Below are positions 10,555-22,545 of a DNA stretch of 64,000 nt, one piece after another. The position numbers and the translations under genes were made by a program. Each line of letters starts with the position of its first letter. The stretch's first letter is position 1. Origin of the DNA: Malus domestica (lineage: Eukaryota > Streptophyta > Magnoliopsida > Rosales > Rosaceae); assembly GCF_042453785.1 (NCBI RefSeq), contig NC_091668.1, positions 14,032,001-14,096,000 on the forward strand. The letters are read 5' to 3'. The notes under the pieces were generated by a model that made no database searches, was not told the origin of the DNA, and saw only the letters and a list, made by a program, of their open reading frames with translations.

Positions 10555-11433
10555 CTACTCCCTTCGTTCATACTTCCTCGCCCAAATGTGTTTTCTGTTG
10601 ATCCTGAACTTCGAAACTCGAGTCCCTCTCAGAACACGATCAACATAAACGACGGTACTCAACACCAGTTTAGCATACAAAGGTTGTTTATTAGGAGGAA
10701 CATTTGCCATTTGCACACGTTCCACACAGGTTTCAGATCCCAAAAGTTCCATGAATAACTCCTTGACCTCATCCTGTGACACAGGGAAGCCTCTCGAAAA
10801 TGTTAGGAACATAGTCCTATCATCCACTGACAGTTCAAGGAAAGGGCTCCAACCCCATATCCCTCCGGTAGGAACACCGTGGTTGATGGAGCTGTTGGGG
10901 TTAACTATTTTCACGCTACCAAACAGCCGGTTAGGAAATAATGGGATTACAAAAGTATCCTCCGGACTAAAATGTACGTAGGAGCGCGGAAACAAAATCC
11001 GCTGCAAAATGTCAGTAAAAATTCTAGCACAGACATTGGTAACGAAATTTTTTACCCCACTGATTAATGTGTATCGGTTTATGCTGACGATTTGGAGTGA
11101 AATTTCCTTCCCCAGGAGCCTTTTAGTGAGGAGCAGGCTACCACAATTGGGTGCAGTTCTTGAAATGGTTCTAGGGCAATTGGTAGACTCTAAGCACTTC
11201 AAGCATTGGACAGCTTCATTAGCTAAACCATTGAGTACAGCGTTTGAAAGCCTCACCATCTTGTACACGAATTTGTTGTAGCCCTTCTCCTGGAGAAAGA
11301 GCCACATCGCCATAATCATCAAGGATTCTGCTAAGTCACGACGGAGAACGAGTACCAAACGAGAAAAAATTTCTCGATTGGTGGTGTTGATAATGTGGAG
11401 CGCCTCTTGGCTAATTACAACGGAGGAGGACAT
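10555..11433 (-). CDS. Plant RRM-like protein of unknown function
   Basis: A single uninterrupted frame of 292 codons. The N-terminal half is helical and hydrophobic (MAMWLFLQEKGYNKFVYKM, NAVLNGLANEAVQCLKCLES). The C-terminal part, about residues 190-290, contains DDRTMFLTFSRGFPVSQDEV, VERVQMANV and KFRINRKHIWARKYERR, which fits an RRM-like fold: the first phrase resembles RNP2 and strand 1. I recognise this as a plant-specific family annotated as RRM or uncharacterised; its role is not known to me. The first ATG of the frame is used, about 76 nt downstream of a TATA box. A possible poly(A) signal AATAAA (minus) lies near 10430. The gene looks intact and is the only host gene between 7.7 and 34 kb. 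Confidence 0.8.
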   Translation of the reverse strand: MSSSVVISQEALHIINTTNREIFSRLVLVLRRDLAESLMIMAMWLFLQEKGYNKFVYKMVRLSNAVLNGLANEAVQCLKCLESTNCPRTISRTAPNCGSLLLTKRLLGKEISLQIVSINRYTLISGVKNFVTNVCARIFTDILQRILFPRSYVHFSPEDTFVIPLFPNRLFGSVKIVNPNSSINHGVPTGGIWGWSPFLELSVDDRTMFLTFSRGFPVSQDEVKELFMELLGSETCVERVQMANVPPNKQPLYAKLVLSTVVYVDRVLRGTRVSKFRINRKHIWARKYERRE

Positions 11434-11508
11434 TTTGACTGTGAGGTGGTATGTATCTAAGAGAAGAACTAAGAAAGTTGTGTGGTAAATAACTGGTACA
11501 AAGCTATA

Positions 11509-11515
11509 TTATATA
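11509..11515 (-). promoter_or_regulatory. TATA box of the RRM-like gene
   Basis: TATATAA on the minus strand, 76 nt upstream of the ATG at 11433, leaving room for a 5' leader of about 45 nt. Confidence 0.6.
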
Positions 11516-11529
11516 GGAGAAAAAAGTGT

Positions 11530-12921
11530 TAGGGTCCTTCATGTCACGTGACAATGCCTCATTCACGTGACACTTACATACACCAAATAATTTAATTAAA
11601 AGATGTCATATGTTTAAAGTTGATAGTCACGTTAGGTAAGTTTTGTAACACCACGAAGCACACTAAGATATTTCCTAATTTCAAAATTTTCGATTGGGAT
11701 TATGCAAGCACATGTAGATGCATGACAATTGTTTTTCGAGTGCAGAAGTTTATATAACCTCCCATATATGATGTTTTTTGTGGCATCCGTTCTTTAAACT
11801 CACAACAACTCCTATCACTTTGATTGGATTTCGTTCACGACATCCATATCCGGTGTGATTAATGTATTTAAATCACCTTTGGAGAGATGACATGCCAAGT
11901 GAGAAGCGTTACTGTTGTTGGACGTATAAAATGACAAAAATGTACACAGATTCATGTAAGAGATAAGTTGTTTTTCATATTTTTTATGAAAAAAAATCTT
12001 AAATTTAAACTTGCGGCTTTGTTCAAGAACTAGTTACATTGACCCACTAAAAATGTTAAATTGACTAACGAAGTTTAAATGGAGACAAAGATGCTGTAGA
12101 ATAGTGAGTGATTCACGTTCAAACTAATAGTTTGCAACTCTATTTCAAGATAATCTTCCTAAAAATTGGGGTATTTAGATTTTCATCACTGGATAAAATT
12201 GTATTACATTAAAACCAAGTGTTGTATTGAATTTCAATTGAGTGTTACTAGACCCACCTCATTGTCCTATTCCCATCCCCTTCCTCTTCCTCCATCCCCC
12301 CCCCCCTCCAAAAAAAAAAAAATACCCCTCCTCCTCCCTCCCTCCTCAATCTCACCCACCATAAAAAGTGAAAAAAAGTTAAAATATTATTTCCTACCCA
12401 TTATTATTCCTAAAATAACCTCTAATATATAGCCCTTTATGTTAACCTAAAGAAATGTAGTGAGAGAAAGAGGGAAGTCGAGAGATTTGTAAAGAGAAAT
12501 AAAAGAAGGAAAAACTTTATATATATTATGTTTTCTTAGCAGTTAAGCAAATACATCTCTCAATATTTATATGTTGAGCCATACACACCTCAACCTCCTT
12601 AACAGACTAACAGCTCGACTAACTTTCTAATCGTCATACAAGTGGCAATATCCTAGCCTTACTATGTAATCTCTATCACTTTAAGCAAAAGAATAAAAAA
12701 TGAGGAACACATGCCCAACTGTTGGTTCTCTCTTTCAATGAGATATTGCGGCTGTTAGTTAACCATGCCTTTTTACTTTTTCTTTTCTTTTATTTTCTTT
12801 TTTCTTCACCTCTCTCTACCTTGCGAAGGAGGAGCACGACCATAGCCAAAGCTTCAATCAAACCTCAGTATTGTCCTTGATTCATTAAAGTTTTTGTTCT
12901 GGATAATCCAGAAGTGGTTTC
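11530..12921. other. Intergenic stretch, no gene seen
   Basis: Contains low-complexity C-rich and A-rich runs near 12290-12380. ORFs here lack family features and are not called. Confidence 0.55.
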
Positions 12922-13531
12922 TCTTAAATTTCAAGTAGACGGGTCATGGGCCCACTCCAACAACACCGATATTGTCCCTACTTGGCCACCTGCTTAATCC
13001 ATCAGGTGTGGGGTTTTAATACAAAAGGTCTCGGTATTAGTTAGAGTGTGGTAATTCTATATAAATGGCTTGTTCTCAAGCCTTCTAGCCGATGTGGGAC
13101 AGAGGAATTCTAACACTCCCCCGCACGTGAGACCCCATTTTATGGGTCACATGTGGAGTTCCACACATTGGCAACCATGTGGAGCCAAGTCGGGGCTCAC
13201 CCGTTCGTGTTGGGCCAATGCACGTGGCATTTCTTAGCCTACGTGGAGCCAAGTCGGGGCTCACCCATTTGCGCGGGGCCGAAAGGGGCCTACCCGTTCA
13301 CGTGGATGTACGGACCCGTCCCCTGGCTCTGATACCATCTTAAATTTCAGGTAGACGGGTCATGGGCCCACTCCAACAACACCTATATTGTCCCCACTTG
13401 GCCACTTGCTCAATCAGTCAGGTGTGAGGTTTTAATACAAAAGGCCTTGATATTAGTTAAAGTGTGGTAATTCTATATAAATGGCTTGTTCTCAAGCCTT
13501 CTGGCCGATGTGGGATAGAGGAATTCTAACA
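12922..13531 (-). mobile_element. TRIM retrotransposon copy 1 (610 bp)
   Basis: LTRs at 12922-13115 and 13338-13531 are each 194 bp and enclose a 222-bp interior. On the minus strand the LTR opens TGTTAGAATTCC, the primer site TGGTATCAGAGCC (13325-13337) follows it directly and matches the 3' end of initiator tRNA-Met, and a polypurine tract CGTGCGGGGGAG precedes the other LTR. With no coding sequence and this size it is a terminal-repeat retrotransposon in miniature. Other elements must supply its proteins. Confidence 0.88.
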
Positions 13532-14141
13532 TCTTAAATTTCAGGTAGACAGGCCATGGGCCCATTCCAACAACACCGATACTATCCCCACTTGGCCATC
13601 TGCTCAATCTGTCAGGTGTGGGGTTTTAATACAAAAGGCCTAGGTGTTAGTTAGAGTGGGGTAATTCTATATAAATGGCTTGTTCTCAAGCCTTATGGCC
13701 AATGTGGGAAAAAGGAATTCTAACACTCCCCCGCACGTGAGACCCCATTTTATGGGTCACACGTGGAATTCCACACATTGGCAACCACGTGGAGCAAAGC
13801 CGGGGCTTACCCGTTCGCGTTGGACCAATGCACGTGGCATCTCTTAGCCTACATGGAGCCAAGTCGGGGCTCACCCATTTACGCGGGGCCAAAGGAGACC
13901 CACCCGTTCACGTGGATGTACGGACCCGTCCCCTGGCTCTGATACCAACTTAAATTTCAGGTAGACGGGCCATGGGCCCATTTCAACAACACCGATACTG
14001 TCCCCACTTGGCCACCTACTCAATTCGTCAGGTGTGGGGTTTTAATACAAAAGGCCTCGGTATTAATTAGAGTGAGGTAATTCTATATAAATGGCTTGTT
14101 CTCAAGCCTTATGGCCGATATGGGACAAAAGAATTCTAACA
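13532..14141 (-). mobile_element. TRIM retrotransposon copy 2 (610 bp), abutting copy 1
   Basis: Same plan: LTRs 13532-13725 and 13948-14141 (194 bp each), interior 13726-13947, primer site 13935-13947. Its LTR joins the LTR of copy 1 with no base between them and no target duplication. Beyond 14141 the plus strand reads TTCCCCCGCAC, a remnant of a further polypurine tract, so the array once continued to the right. Confidence 0.88.
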
Positions 14142-15080
14142 TTCCCCCGCACACATTGATCAATTTCTTCTCACTCAGTTTCAAATGCAAACAGCAGCTT
14201 CTTTAAGAACAGAAAGTCCCCAAAATATTCAACCTATATCTTTAAAAAGCTAGAAAGAGAAAAAAATTCAAATCATTGGTTGCCAAAAACTATAGGGTGG
14301 AGAAGGCGCATATCTCATTCAAAGACAACACACAAGGATCTCCGATTCTTCTTAAGTTCGAGATGAGAGTTGATTGATCTGCGTCTGCTTGCGAGGCAAT
14401 ATTTTATTAAAAGATGAGTAAAAAAATAGGACAATAGGGTGGGTTTAACAACTCTCTTTAGATTTTAATCACTATTCTAGTTTGATTATTTAGGTACAAA
14501 TTGTAGGTACATCTAAAATCAATCTAAAATTCAGATTTACTAAAAAAATCTTATCTAAGGTAAGGTTGGCAATCTAATTTACTATAATAAATAATGACAA
14601 GTAATTTACTATAAAGGGTTATTTTCAAGTTCATATGAGTGCGTTTGTTGCACCAGACAATTTGGATTGGACTGACTTGGCTTGGTTAAGTAGGACAAGA
14701 ATACTAAGCAAGATACGAATAGTAAAGTGTTTGGTCTGGTACCGGCCTAAAATAATTGAACGCAAATTAATTTTTTTTATCATTTTTAATTCACTTATTG
14801 CAACCAAATGTTTTTATTTCGACTGCCACTCTCCCCATCAATTCAAATGTTTCTCTATTCAAAAAAGCTTTCCTTGCCATAGTATACTCCATTGCCTGAA
14901 TTCCCATCGCCCTGCAATTCCCATGCTTATCTCATTGTGAAACTTTTCTTTTTGTCAAACAATAGATTTTGTTAGATTATATGTTAGATTAACTACTGAC
15001 GGGGTTCAAATCCACGCTATCATATGTCTCATTGTGAATTTGGCACCACAATTCATATGCCACACATCTGTAACCAAACC
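14142..15080. other. Intergenic stretch, no gene seen
   Basis: No supported gene. The ORF at 14635-14940 has no recognisable features. Confidence 0.5.
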
Positions 15081-15352
15081 AATGTTCCAAGACAAGTTTG
15101 AATTAAAAACACAATAAAAAAACTGAAGAAATGCAACAGAAAACCTAATCGAAATCCAATTAAGAGTATTGAGGAAAATGAATCTTTCTCATTAATCTAA
15201 AAGATAAGTTAAAACTGTATATACATGCTAAGGAAGAGGAAACTTACAAAGGAAAAAGGTAAAAACCTTTATCACAATAACTAAAACTTCCCTAACTAAC
15301 TTTTAACTCTTGTGAGTTATTTACATTGTTGGTTACTCTAGTATTCTCTTCA
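15080..15352 (-). repeat. Probable 3' LTR of Copia element A
   Basis: On the minus strand a purine tract (TAGGGAGTG) at about 15352-15362 sits just after the RNase H frame, followed by TGAAGAGAATACTAG, as expected for the start of a 3' LTR. The far end is not resolved because no second LTR was found. Confidence 0.45.
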
Positions 15353-15362
15353 CACTCCCTAA

Positions 15363-16980
15363 CTAGCTGAATGGAGAAGGTTGAAGAGACAACTTGGACC
15401 GAAGTTGAAGAAATCTTTGTCCTAGGAGAGATTTGGTGTGGATATCTGCTAGTTGATCTTGACTACATACAAATTGAACCGTGAGTAATTTAGCAAGGAC
15501 TAGATCGCGGATGTAGTGATAGTCAATCTCAACATGTTTAGTTCTTGCATGGAAGACAGGATTTGAAGCCAAAGCAATGGCTGAAATGTTATCACACTAA
15601 ATCTGAGGCAAAATTGGTAATTTGAAACCAATATCATTGAAGAGAGTGCAGATCCAAGTGATTTTAGCAGTAATGTGGGCTAAAGACCTATAGTATGCTT
15701 CTATCGATGAACGAGCAACAATATGTTTCTTCTTGGCGCTCCATCTTATAATTGCAGGACCCAGAAAAATACAAACACCTTTAGTAGACCTTCTATCCTA
15801 AGAGCAGCCGGCCTAATCAACGTTAGAAAAGGCTTTGATGGGCAGAGAAGATGAAGTTTTGGGAAACCACAAACCATAACCAAAAGAACCTTTCAAGTAT
15901 ATGAGAATTCGTTTGACTGCTTGAAGATGTTGTTCTCTAGGACAGTGCATAAACATGCACACTAGATTAACGACATAAGAGAGGTCTGGTCGAGTCCAAG
16001 TTAGGTATTGTAAAACCCCAACAATGGACCTATATTCTGCAGGATCTTAAAGAGGTGGACCAGAATGATTAAGTTTTGCAGAACCTAGGGGAGTAACACA
16101 AGGCTTTGCTTCATCCATTTTTTTATCTTTTAAGCAAATCTAGGACATACATAGATTGATGAATAAAGATGCTTAAAGAGGATCGCTTTACTTCTAGTCC
16201 AAGGAAATAGTGGAGATCACCTAGGTCCATAACTGGGAATTGAGCACTCAACTGAATATCACGAATTTACAAGCTGTAGAAGAAGGGTCAGTGACTATTA
16301 TGTCATCGACATAGACAAGTACCAAAACCAAAGTTGGTTGATGAATAACAAATAGATTGTAATCTGATTGAGAAGCTTTAAAACCCATGTGAATGAGAGC
16401 TGATTGAAGCTTTTCAAACCAAGCCCGTGGAGCTTGTTTTAACCCATAAAGGGACATTTTCAAGGGACAAACATGAAAGGGATGCTCCTGATCAATGAAT
16501 CCAGAAGGCTGAGAAATGAAGACATTTTCTTTCAGAAAACCATGTAAGAAAGCATTGCTTACGTCGAGTTGATGTAAGAACCAATTTGAATGAACTACCA
16601 AAGTAAGAAGAATCCTAATGGTAACTGGTTTGGCCACAAAACAAAAGGTACCACTGTAGTCAATGCATTCATGTTGATTATACCCTTTGGCCACCAGTTT
16701 GGCATTATATCGTTCCACAGAGGCATCTGGTTTCCTTTTGATACAAAAAACCCTCTTACATCCAACAAGATTTTGTGTAGGATGTCTAGGAACCAATTGC
16801 ATGTTACCTGTGTTTTGCAAGGAATTAAATTCATCTTGCATTGCTGCACTCCAATGAGGATATTTAGAGGCTTGTGGATTGGTAGATGGAACAAATTCAA
16901 GATTCAAATTAGGGGGAGTGGGTGTTTGATAGGAGTGTATGCCTTAGGTTTGTAAATTTCTGATTTGGACCTGGTTTGCA
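15363..16980 (-). pseudogene. Copia element A: reverse transcriptase and RNase H, decayed
   Basis: The 16248-16907 frame carries Copia RT: WSAAMQDEFNSLQ, LDVSNAFLHGFL, SLYGLKQAPRAWFEKL and the catalytic YVDD (LVLVYVDDIIVTD). The RNase H part runs to 15363, with SSIEAYYRSLAHITAKI and HARTKHVEIDYHYIRDLVL, then the 3' purine tract. Stops and shifts interrupt it between 15572 and 16248. The integrase of the same element lies beyond the Athila-like insertion at 23979-24600, so this is one element cut in two. Confidence 0.88.
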
Positions 16981-17310
16981 CATAGGGTGAGTAAAAGGGA
17001 CATGTTGTAATGGTGGACATGGTATGGAAAAGACATGTGGATATGCAAGTAATGGAGATGATTATGGTTCTGGGTGTTGATGTGGAGAAGTAGGTTGTTG
17101 GGAGATAGAAGTAGTGGGGTTAGGTGATAGGGTAATGAGATTATTGAATGTGCAGGAGGATAAAGGTTGGGAAAAGTGAGATAAAAGGTAGATAAAGTAT
17201 TTTCTGAGAGTGATAAGTGTGGGGTTTAACAGAAGGTATGGAATGATAAGGAAATGTATCTCCTCGAAATACACATGCCTGGAGACATAAACCCTATTAG
17301 TGAGAGGGTC

Positions 17311-18759
17311 TCATGTGAATTTAAACTAACCTAATAAATAGATTAATTCAACCCAAATTTACTCGCAAGTGCACGAATCAGTTGTAGTAGAAATATGTAA
17401 ATACGAGATCGAATCCACCGGAGTTGATTTAACAATTTAATCCTATAACTATTACTTAACAAATTGAAATAAAGATTGGGTTTGTATCGAAGAATAATTA
17501 AAATTAACAATGATTAAAGAAAAATATGATTGAGAACAAATGTAAGAAAACACTAAGGCTTTGATTCCACCACTAATTGTCATACCCTAGTATCCAGTTG
17601 TCAACTCATGAATTATCAAATTAATGAAAACAACTTCCATACATATGTCCGTGGTCAGGTACACATGTCAATAATTTCCCAAAGAGATGTGAATTTTATA
17701 GTGGTCATGCTTAAACTCAACTATTTCTATAATCTTTATATCCATGGTCCGGTATACACAAACATGTAAAAATCCAATTAAGTGTAGTGAGAAACAAATT
17801 AACCACTTATCAACTTGGTCACGTCAAACAAATAGCAAATAGCTAATTTTCTTGGAAGCCACACAAACCAATATTTGTCAACGGTCGGGTCAAAATATAA
17901 GTTCATGATTCGCATTCACAAAGCATCGATAGAATCCAATTCATGGTCATAAATAAATTCATATGCAAATAATTTCAATATCAAAATCCTAGGCTATGGT
18001 TAAAGCACAAAGAACCAAATATTAAAATTACAATTCCTTTAGTGAATGAAAACTAATCATCAATCTGAAATTCACAAATTAAACAATCAAATAACTAGAG
18101 TAATCAGAATTAGGGCTTCCTCGTAGCCTTAGCTAAGAGTTTAGACCCCATGAACAAAGAATTCATAGTAATTCTACGAAGGAAATTTTGCATAAAATAA
18201 AACTAGAGAAAAAGAACCAAATCGTTGCCGCTCTGCCACTGCTCCCTTTGTTTCACGCCAGAAGAAGAAGTCGGAGATCCCCCCCCCCCCAAGACTTTGC
18301 TTCCTATCTTTATATACTGCTCCTTTCCAATTCGTAGGACCCCTTTCTTCTAATAAAATTGAGGATTTTATTCCTTGATCTCACAAATATTTTCTCCTGA
18401 CTTGTCGGTTGCCAATCATTGGAGCCACTGATTGGAATTCTATTGGCAATAGTAATTCCTTGTGTGTAAAGTTGAAAAGCCTCCTTTGTAAGTCAACTCC
18501 AAATAAATAAGATTTCCCAAAACCCAATAGCCTTCAACCTAATAATAAAATAACAAGTAATTAAATAAATGAAGCCAATGTTAATAGCATGACTAAAACG
18601 TAACGAATGTGTTGAGACCGTGTTATATTCCACTTTTAACAATAAGCATCATAATCCTTATAAATTACAAAACTAAAGTAATTTACTCACAATAGTCTAA
18701 ATGAGACACTAACAAATATAAATAATAGGGTAACAATTGTAATAAATACGTGTCTATCA
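17311..18759 (-). repeat. 3' LTR of the Athila-like element
   Basis: Ends TGATAGACAC...ACATGA on the minus strand, where the other LTR has ACATCA: a single change at the inner CA. It contains a C9-10 run near 18280, which is longer (C16) in the partner LTR near 23490. Confidence 0.85.
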
Positions 18760-19917
18760 AATACCCCCAACCTTATCTTTTACTAGTCCTCGAGCAAAAA
18801 AAAAAGACACAACTAAAAACTAATCTTTCCAAACAACTCAGGGAATCTACACACATGCATATCAAGAATAATAGAGTGTAACAACATATAGTGCTCAAAC
18901 CTTACTCATAAAATAACATATTCTTAAAACATAACATGCTTGAGTGAACAAATAGCCAAAAGTTGATACAACACAAATGCAAGTAAACTCAACATGCTTA
19001 ACCCAACTTCAACCCTAAACTCACAAGATATATGCTCAATTCACTCAAAGTGTTTAAGGTTACGTGTATACACTCAAAAGATCATTACATCAATGCTCTA
19101 CCATAAGCTTGCAGATTGATCTAATCTCCATAAAGAAAAAAATTACTCTCCTTGGATCAAGTAGGTCTTTATTAAGGGTTGTAACATGAGCTTAAGGTAA
19201 ATGGCTAAACAAATGAAAGGATTGGAATGCAAAAATTATGAGAAATGCTAGAATGTTTCTAATTACCATAAGCACAAAACATGAATCACTTTCAAAAATA
19301 GCATCAACAAGCCTTGCATCTAGCATCTTCAGTCTACTTTTCCTTCTTTTGTATAAAATATTCTTTCATGCACAATACAAATTCTGTAAATCACTAGAGC
19401 AAAGACAGCAGCACATGTTGTTCCCTTATACCCCATATTCATATGAAAATAAGCATTTGACATCACCAACAAATTCGAGCTGCTTTCATTACATTTATGC
19501 ATGTACAAGACATCTTCTTCATTGATTCCCTTTTTTTATTTTTATTTTTTTTATTTTTTTGAATGTCACCACTTGCAGCTCATGCTTTTCAACTTTTAAA
19601 AGACCAAATTAAAATACCGTACCCTCAAACTTGAATCGAACATTGTCCTCAATGTTCAAAGTAAAGAAATGCAATGTAATTGGGACACAAAGAAATATGG
19701 AATAGATAAAACAAAGAAAAGAAAAGAAAAAGAAGTCCGGGAACTGCCCTGTTTGTAAATGTAGCTCTTTGTCGTATCTTGAGACCACCAGACACATTAC
19801 ATGAACTCCACGATCAGAGTATAATATCAACCAAAATCTGCAAAAACATAACTAACTACAGGGAGCAAACAGTAGCAGAGAACCAATCTAATAAAAACTA
19901 AAATAAAATAATAAAAC
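18760..19917. other. 3' noncoding interior of the Athila-like element
   Basis: Between protease and 3' LTR, where RT and integrase normally lie, I see only noncoding AT-rich sequence. Short ORFs here are not supported. Confidence 0.65.
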
Positions 19918-20655
19918 TTAAAGAAAGAGAACTAAGGAAAAGAAATTGGGTTGTCTCCCATTAGCGCTAAGTTTACTATCTTCAACCAGACACTGCTTTG
20001 TGCTAGTCGTTCTTGTACGCACGAACTGCAAGACGAATACTTTCAACATGATCAACACCAGATTAAAGGCCAGAGTAGGATACAAGTCAAATTGAGCCTT
20101 CATATCCCCAAAACACAAAGTTAAAACTCCAGTGTCACATTGAATATTAGCCTTTGCAGTAGCTAGAAGGGGACGTCCAAGAATAATCGGAATTTTAGTA
20201 GATAAATAATGCACAGGCCCTGTATCAAGAACAATAAAGTCCATCGGATAATAAAATTTGTCAATCTGCATTAACACATCTTCAATAACACCACATGACT
20301 TCTTCACAGATCCATCAACAAATTCCAATGTAATTGGGCTTCGTTTCAGTTCCCCGAGACCCAATTCCACATAAACTGAATATGGCGTTAAATTCACGCT
20401 TGCTCCATGATCAACCAATGCTTCTTCGAATTTATGACTCCCAATGACACAAGATAGTGTAGGAATTCCAGGGTCCTGGAGCTTCGATGGATTTTTCCAT
20501 AGATAGATATCACTCAACTTCTTGGTAAGAAAAACCTTTTCTTCACCATTCAACTTGCACTTATGTGAACAAAGACCCTTGAGAAATTTGGCATAGGAAG
20601 GGATTTGCTTGATAGCCTCAAGTAGTGGAATATTGATATGGACCTTTTTGAACAA
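19918..20655 (-). pseudogene. Retroviral-type aspartic protease, Athila-like
   Basis: One frame of 245 codons. Residues 60-180 form the pepsin-like domain: FEEALVDHGASVNLTPYSVY, SCGVIEDVLMQIDKFYYPMD, FIVLD and IPIILGRPLLATAKANI. The catalytic D-T/S-G is here D-H-G, so activity is doubtful although ILGRPLL is kept. The enzyme would cut the gag polyprotein. It is separated from gag by a frameshift near 20650. No RT follows: the sequence to the 3' LTR is noncoding. Confidence 0.82.
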
Positions 20656-22353
20656 TAATGATGATCTTTCTTTGGCCTGATCAAAGCTTGAGGAAAAGGA
20701 GGCTTGTCCTTATAAGCTGAAAAAGGATCAAACTTTGATGAATTAAGGGACCTTGGGCTATTTACTTGAGCATTTTTACCCTTTACATCCACCGCTTCAT
20801 TCTTTTCCACGTTGGTCTCTCGATCCTCCTTTGCCATTTGAACTTTATTATCCATTTGTGTGCCACTCTTAAGTGTGGTGATGGACTTGACTTTCTCATG
20901 TGATGGGTGATGATTCGAACTAGAGCTGATCTCATATACACCTTTCGGATTAGCTATGGGTTGACTTGGAAATTTGCCTTTCTCTCTTTCATTTACCGTA
21001 CTAGCAAGCTGCCCCATTTGAATTTCCAATTTCTGAAGTGAAGCTTGAGTAGTCTGAATAGCAGCTTGTGTTTGTTGCTGGAAAACTTGGGTACTTTGTT
21101 GAAATGCAAGCTGACTTTGTGCAAGAGCAGTTATGCTATCCTCCAAAGACGACTTCTTAAGTTTGGAGAATCCTGGAGCAGTCCCTTGAAGTTGTGTGTT
21201 CCCTTGTGAAGGATTCAATACATTCCGCTGATTTGCATAATTGAAATTAGGGTGATCCCGCCATCCCGGATTATATATATTTGAGTACGGATTGTGCTTC
21301 GAAGAATACCCTTCTTGTCCAACAAAATTGACTTGCTCTTTATCTGAAAAAGAAGTTATCGGACAAATATTAGTCGCATGATCATTTTCTGAATAGATTG
21401 CACGTACATTAGACTTGAGAGCTTGTTGAGAACTCTGAGGCGATAAGGTCTTGATTAGTGCTTCGATATTCTTGTTCATGGAAGGCATCTCCACTTGCAG
21501 ACCATTGTTACCACTTATTGCATATGCACTTCTTTTAGCCTAGCGTCCCCTTGTATTAAATTGCTGCGAATTCTCTACAAGTTCCTCGTACATTTCAATT
21601 GCTTCCTCATGACTCATCTTCATTAACATACCTTTGCAAGCGGAATCCACAATGGCTGTATTCAAATCATTTAATCCCTCATAAAATGCTTATACCTGTT
21701 CATCTTCGAGCAGATTATGATTAGGACAATTGACAAGCAATTTATTAAAGTGATCCCACACCTCATGGAATGAGTCGCCATCTCTTTGAATGAAGGATTG
21801 AATCTTTCTTTTCAATTGTTTTTTCTTGTGTGCAAGGAAAAATTTCTTTATGAACTTTTTAGCCAATTGTCCCCAAGCAATGATGGAATTGGCAGGTAAT
21901 GAACGCAACCACTTTGACATCTCTTTTTAAAGAAAAGGGGAATAAAAGCAATTTAATCTCATTCGCACTAAGTCCCCTAATGTGTTGCGTTTTGCATATG
22001 TCGAAGAACTCTTGAATGTGTGCATAAGGATCTTCTTTTAGAGATTCTCCATTGAAGTGAGGAAGCATAGTAAGCAGTTGAGGAGATAACATACAAGTTC
22101 CGTCAATATTAGGTTGGAATGCAATGCGCGAGGGCTGATCCAAATCCTGAGGGTTAAAAGAATCCCTCATCGGCCTTCTAACCAGCACAATTTCTCGATC
22201 TTGCTCGGCCATCTCCGATTCTTTTTCTGAAGTTGGTGGAGTTTCGAGCACCTCTCCTTGAGATAAATGTTTCTGCTGCTGGTTTCGCAAAGTCTTCTCA
22301 AGTTCGTGATCAATAGGACTAAGTGCTAGATTGAGTGATTGACGTCCTTGCAT
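20656..22353 (-). pseudogene. Gag of the Athila-like element, frameshifted
   Basis: The start is MQGRQSLNLAL at 22353. The core has FNGESLKEDPYAHIQEFFDI and CKTQHIRGLSANEIKLLLFP. A shift near 21915 moves to WLRSLPANSIIAWGQLAKKF and DGDSFHEVWDHFNKLLVNCP. A further stop separates the Q- and S-rich C-terminal part at 20656-21494 (repeated QQSTQVFQQQTQAAIQTTQA). These phrases match the gag capsid domain of Athila-type Gypsy elements. The protein would form virus-like particles; here it is broken. Confidence 0.8.
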
Positions 22354-22545
22354 CTACCATAATAAAGCAAAACTGAGCAGTACCCCCAAAAAAAAAAAAC
22401 AAACAAAACTTAAGAAAGAAGAACACACAGAAGAAAGGAGAAAAGAAAAATCACTAACAAATACAATTCTAAACTAACTATGATAAGCAACAATTAAAGT
22501 TTAAATTAGAAAAAGCAATCCTCAGCAGCAATGGCGCCAAAAACT

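Noticed and set aside
10555..11281. Plus-strand ORFs at 10751 and 11009
   Set aside because: Antisense shadows of the RRM-like gene.
13686..13892. 68-codon minus-strand ORF
   Set aside because: It lies across LTR and interior of a TRIM, which is noncoding.
12922..14141. Cassandra-type TRIM
   Set aside because: The LTR start resembles Cassandra (TGT...CCCACATCG), but I see no 5S rRNA-like promoter segment.
14635..14940. 101-codon plus-strand ORF
   Set aside because: No recognisable motif and AT-rich; probably chance.
19238..19525. 95-codon plus-strand ORF in the Athila-like element
   Set aside because: On the wrong strand for the element and without similarity to known accessory proteins.
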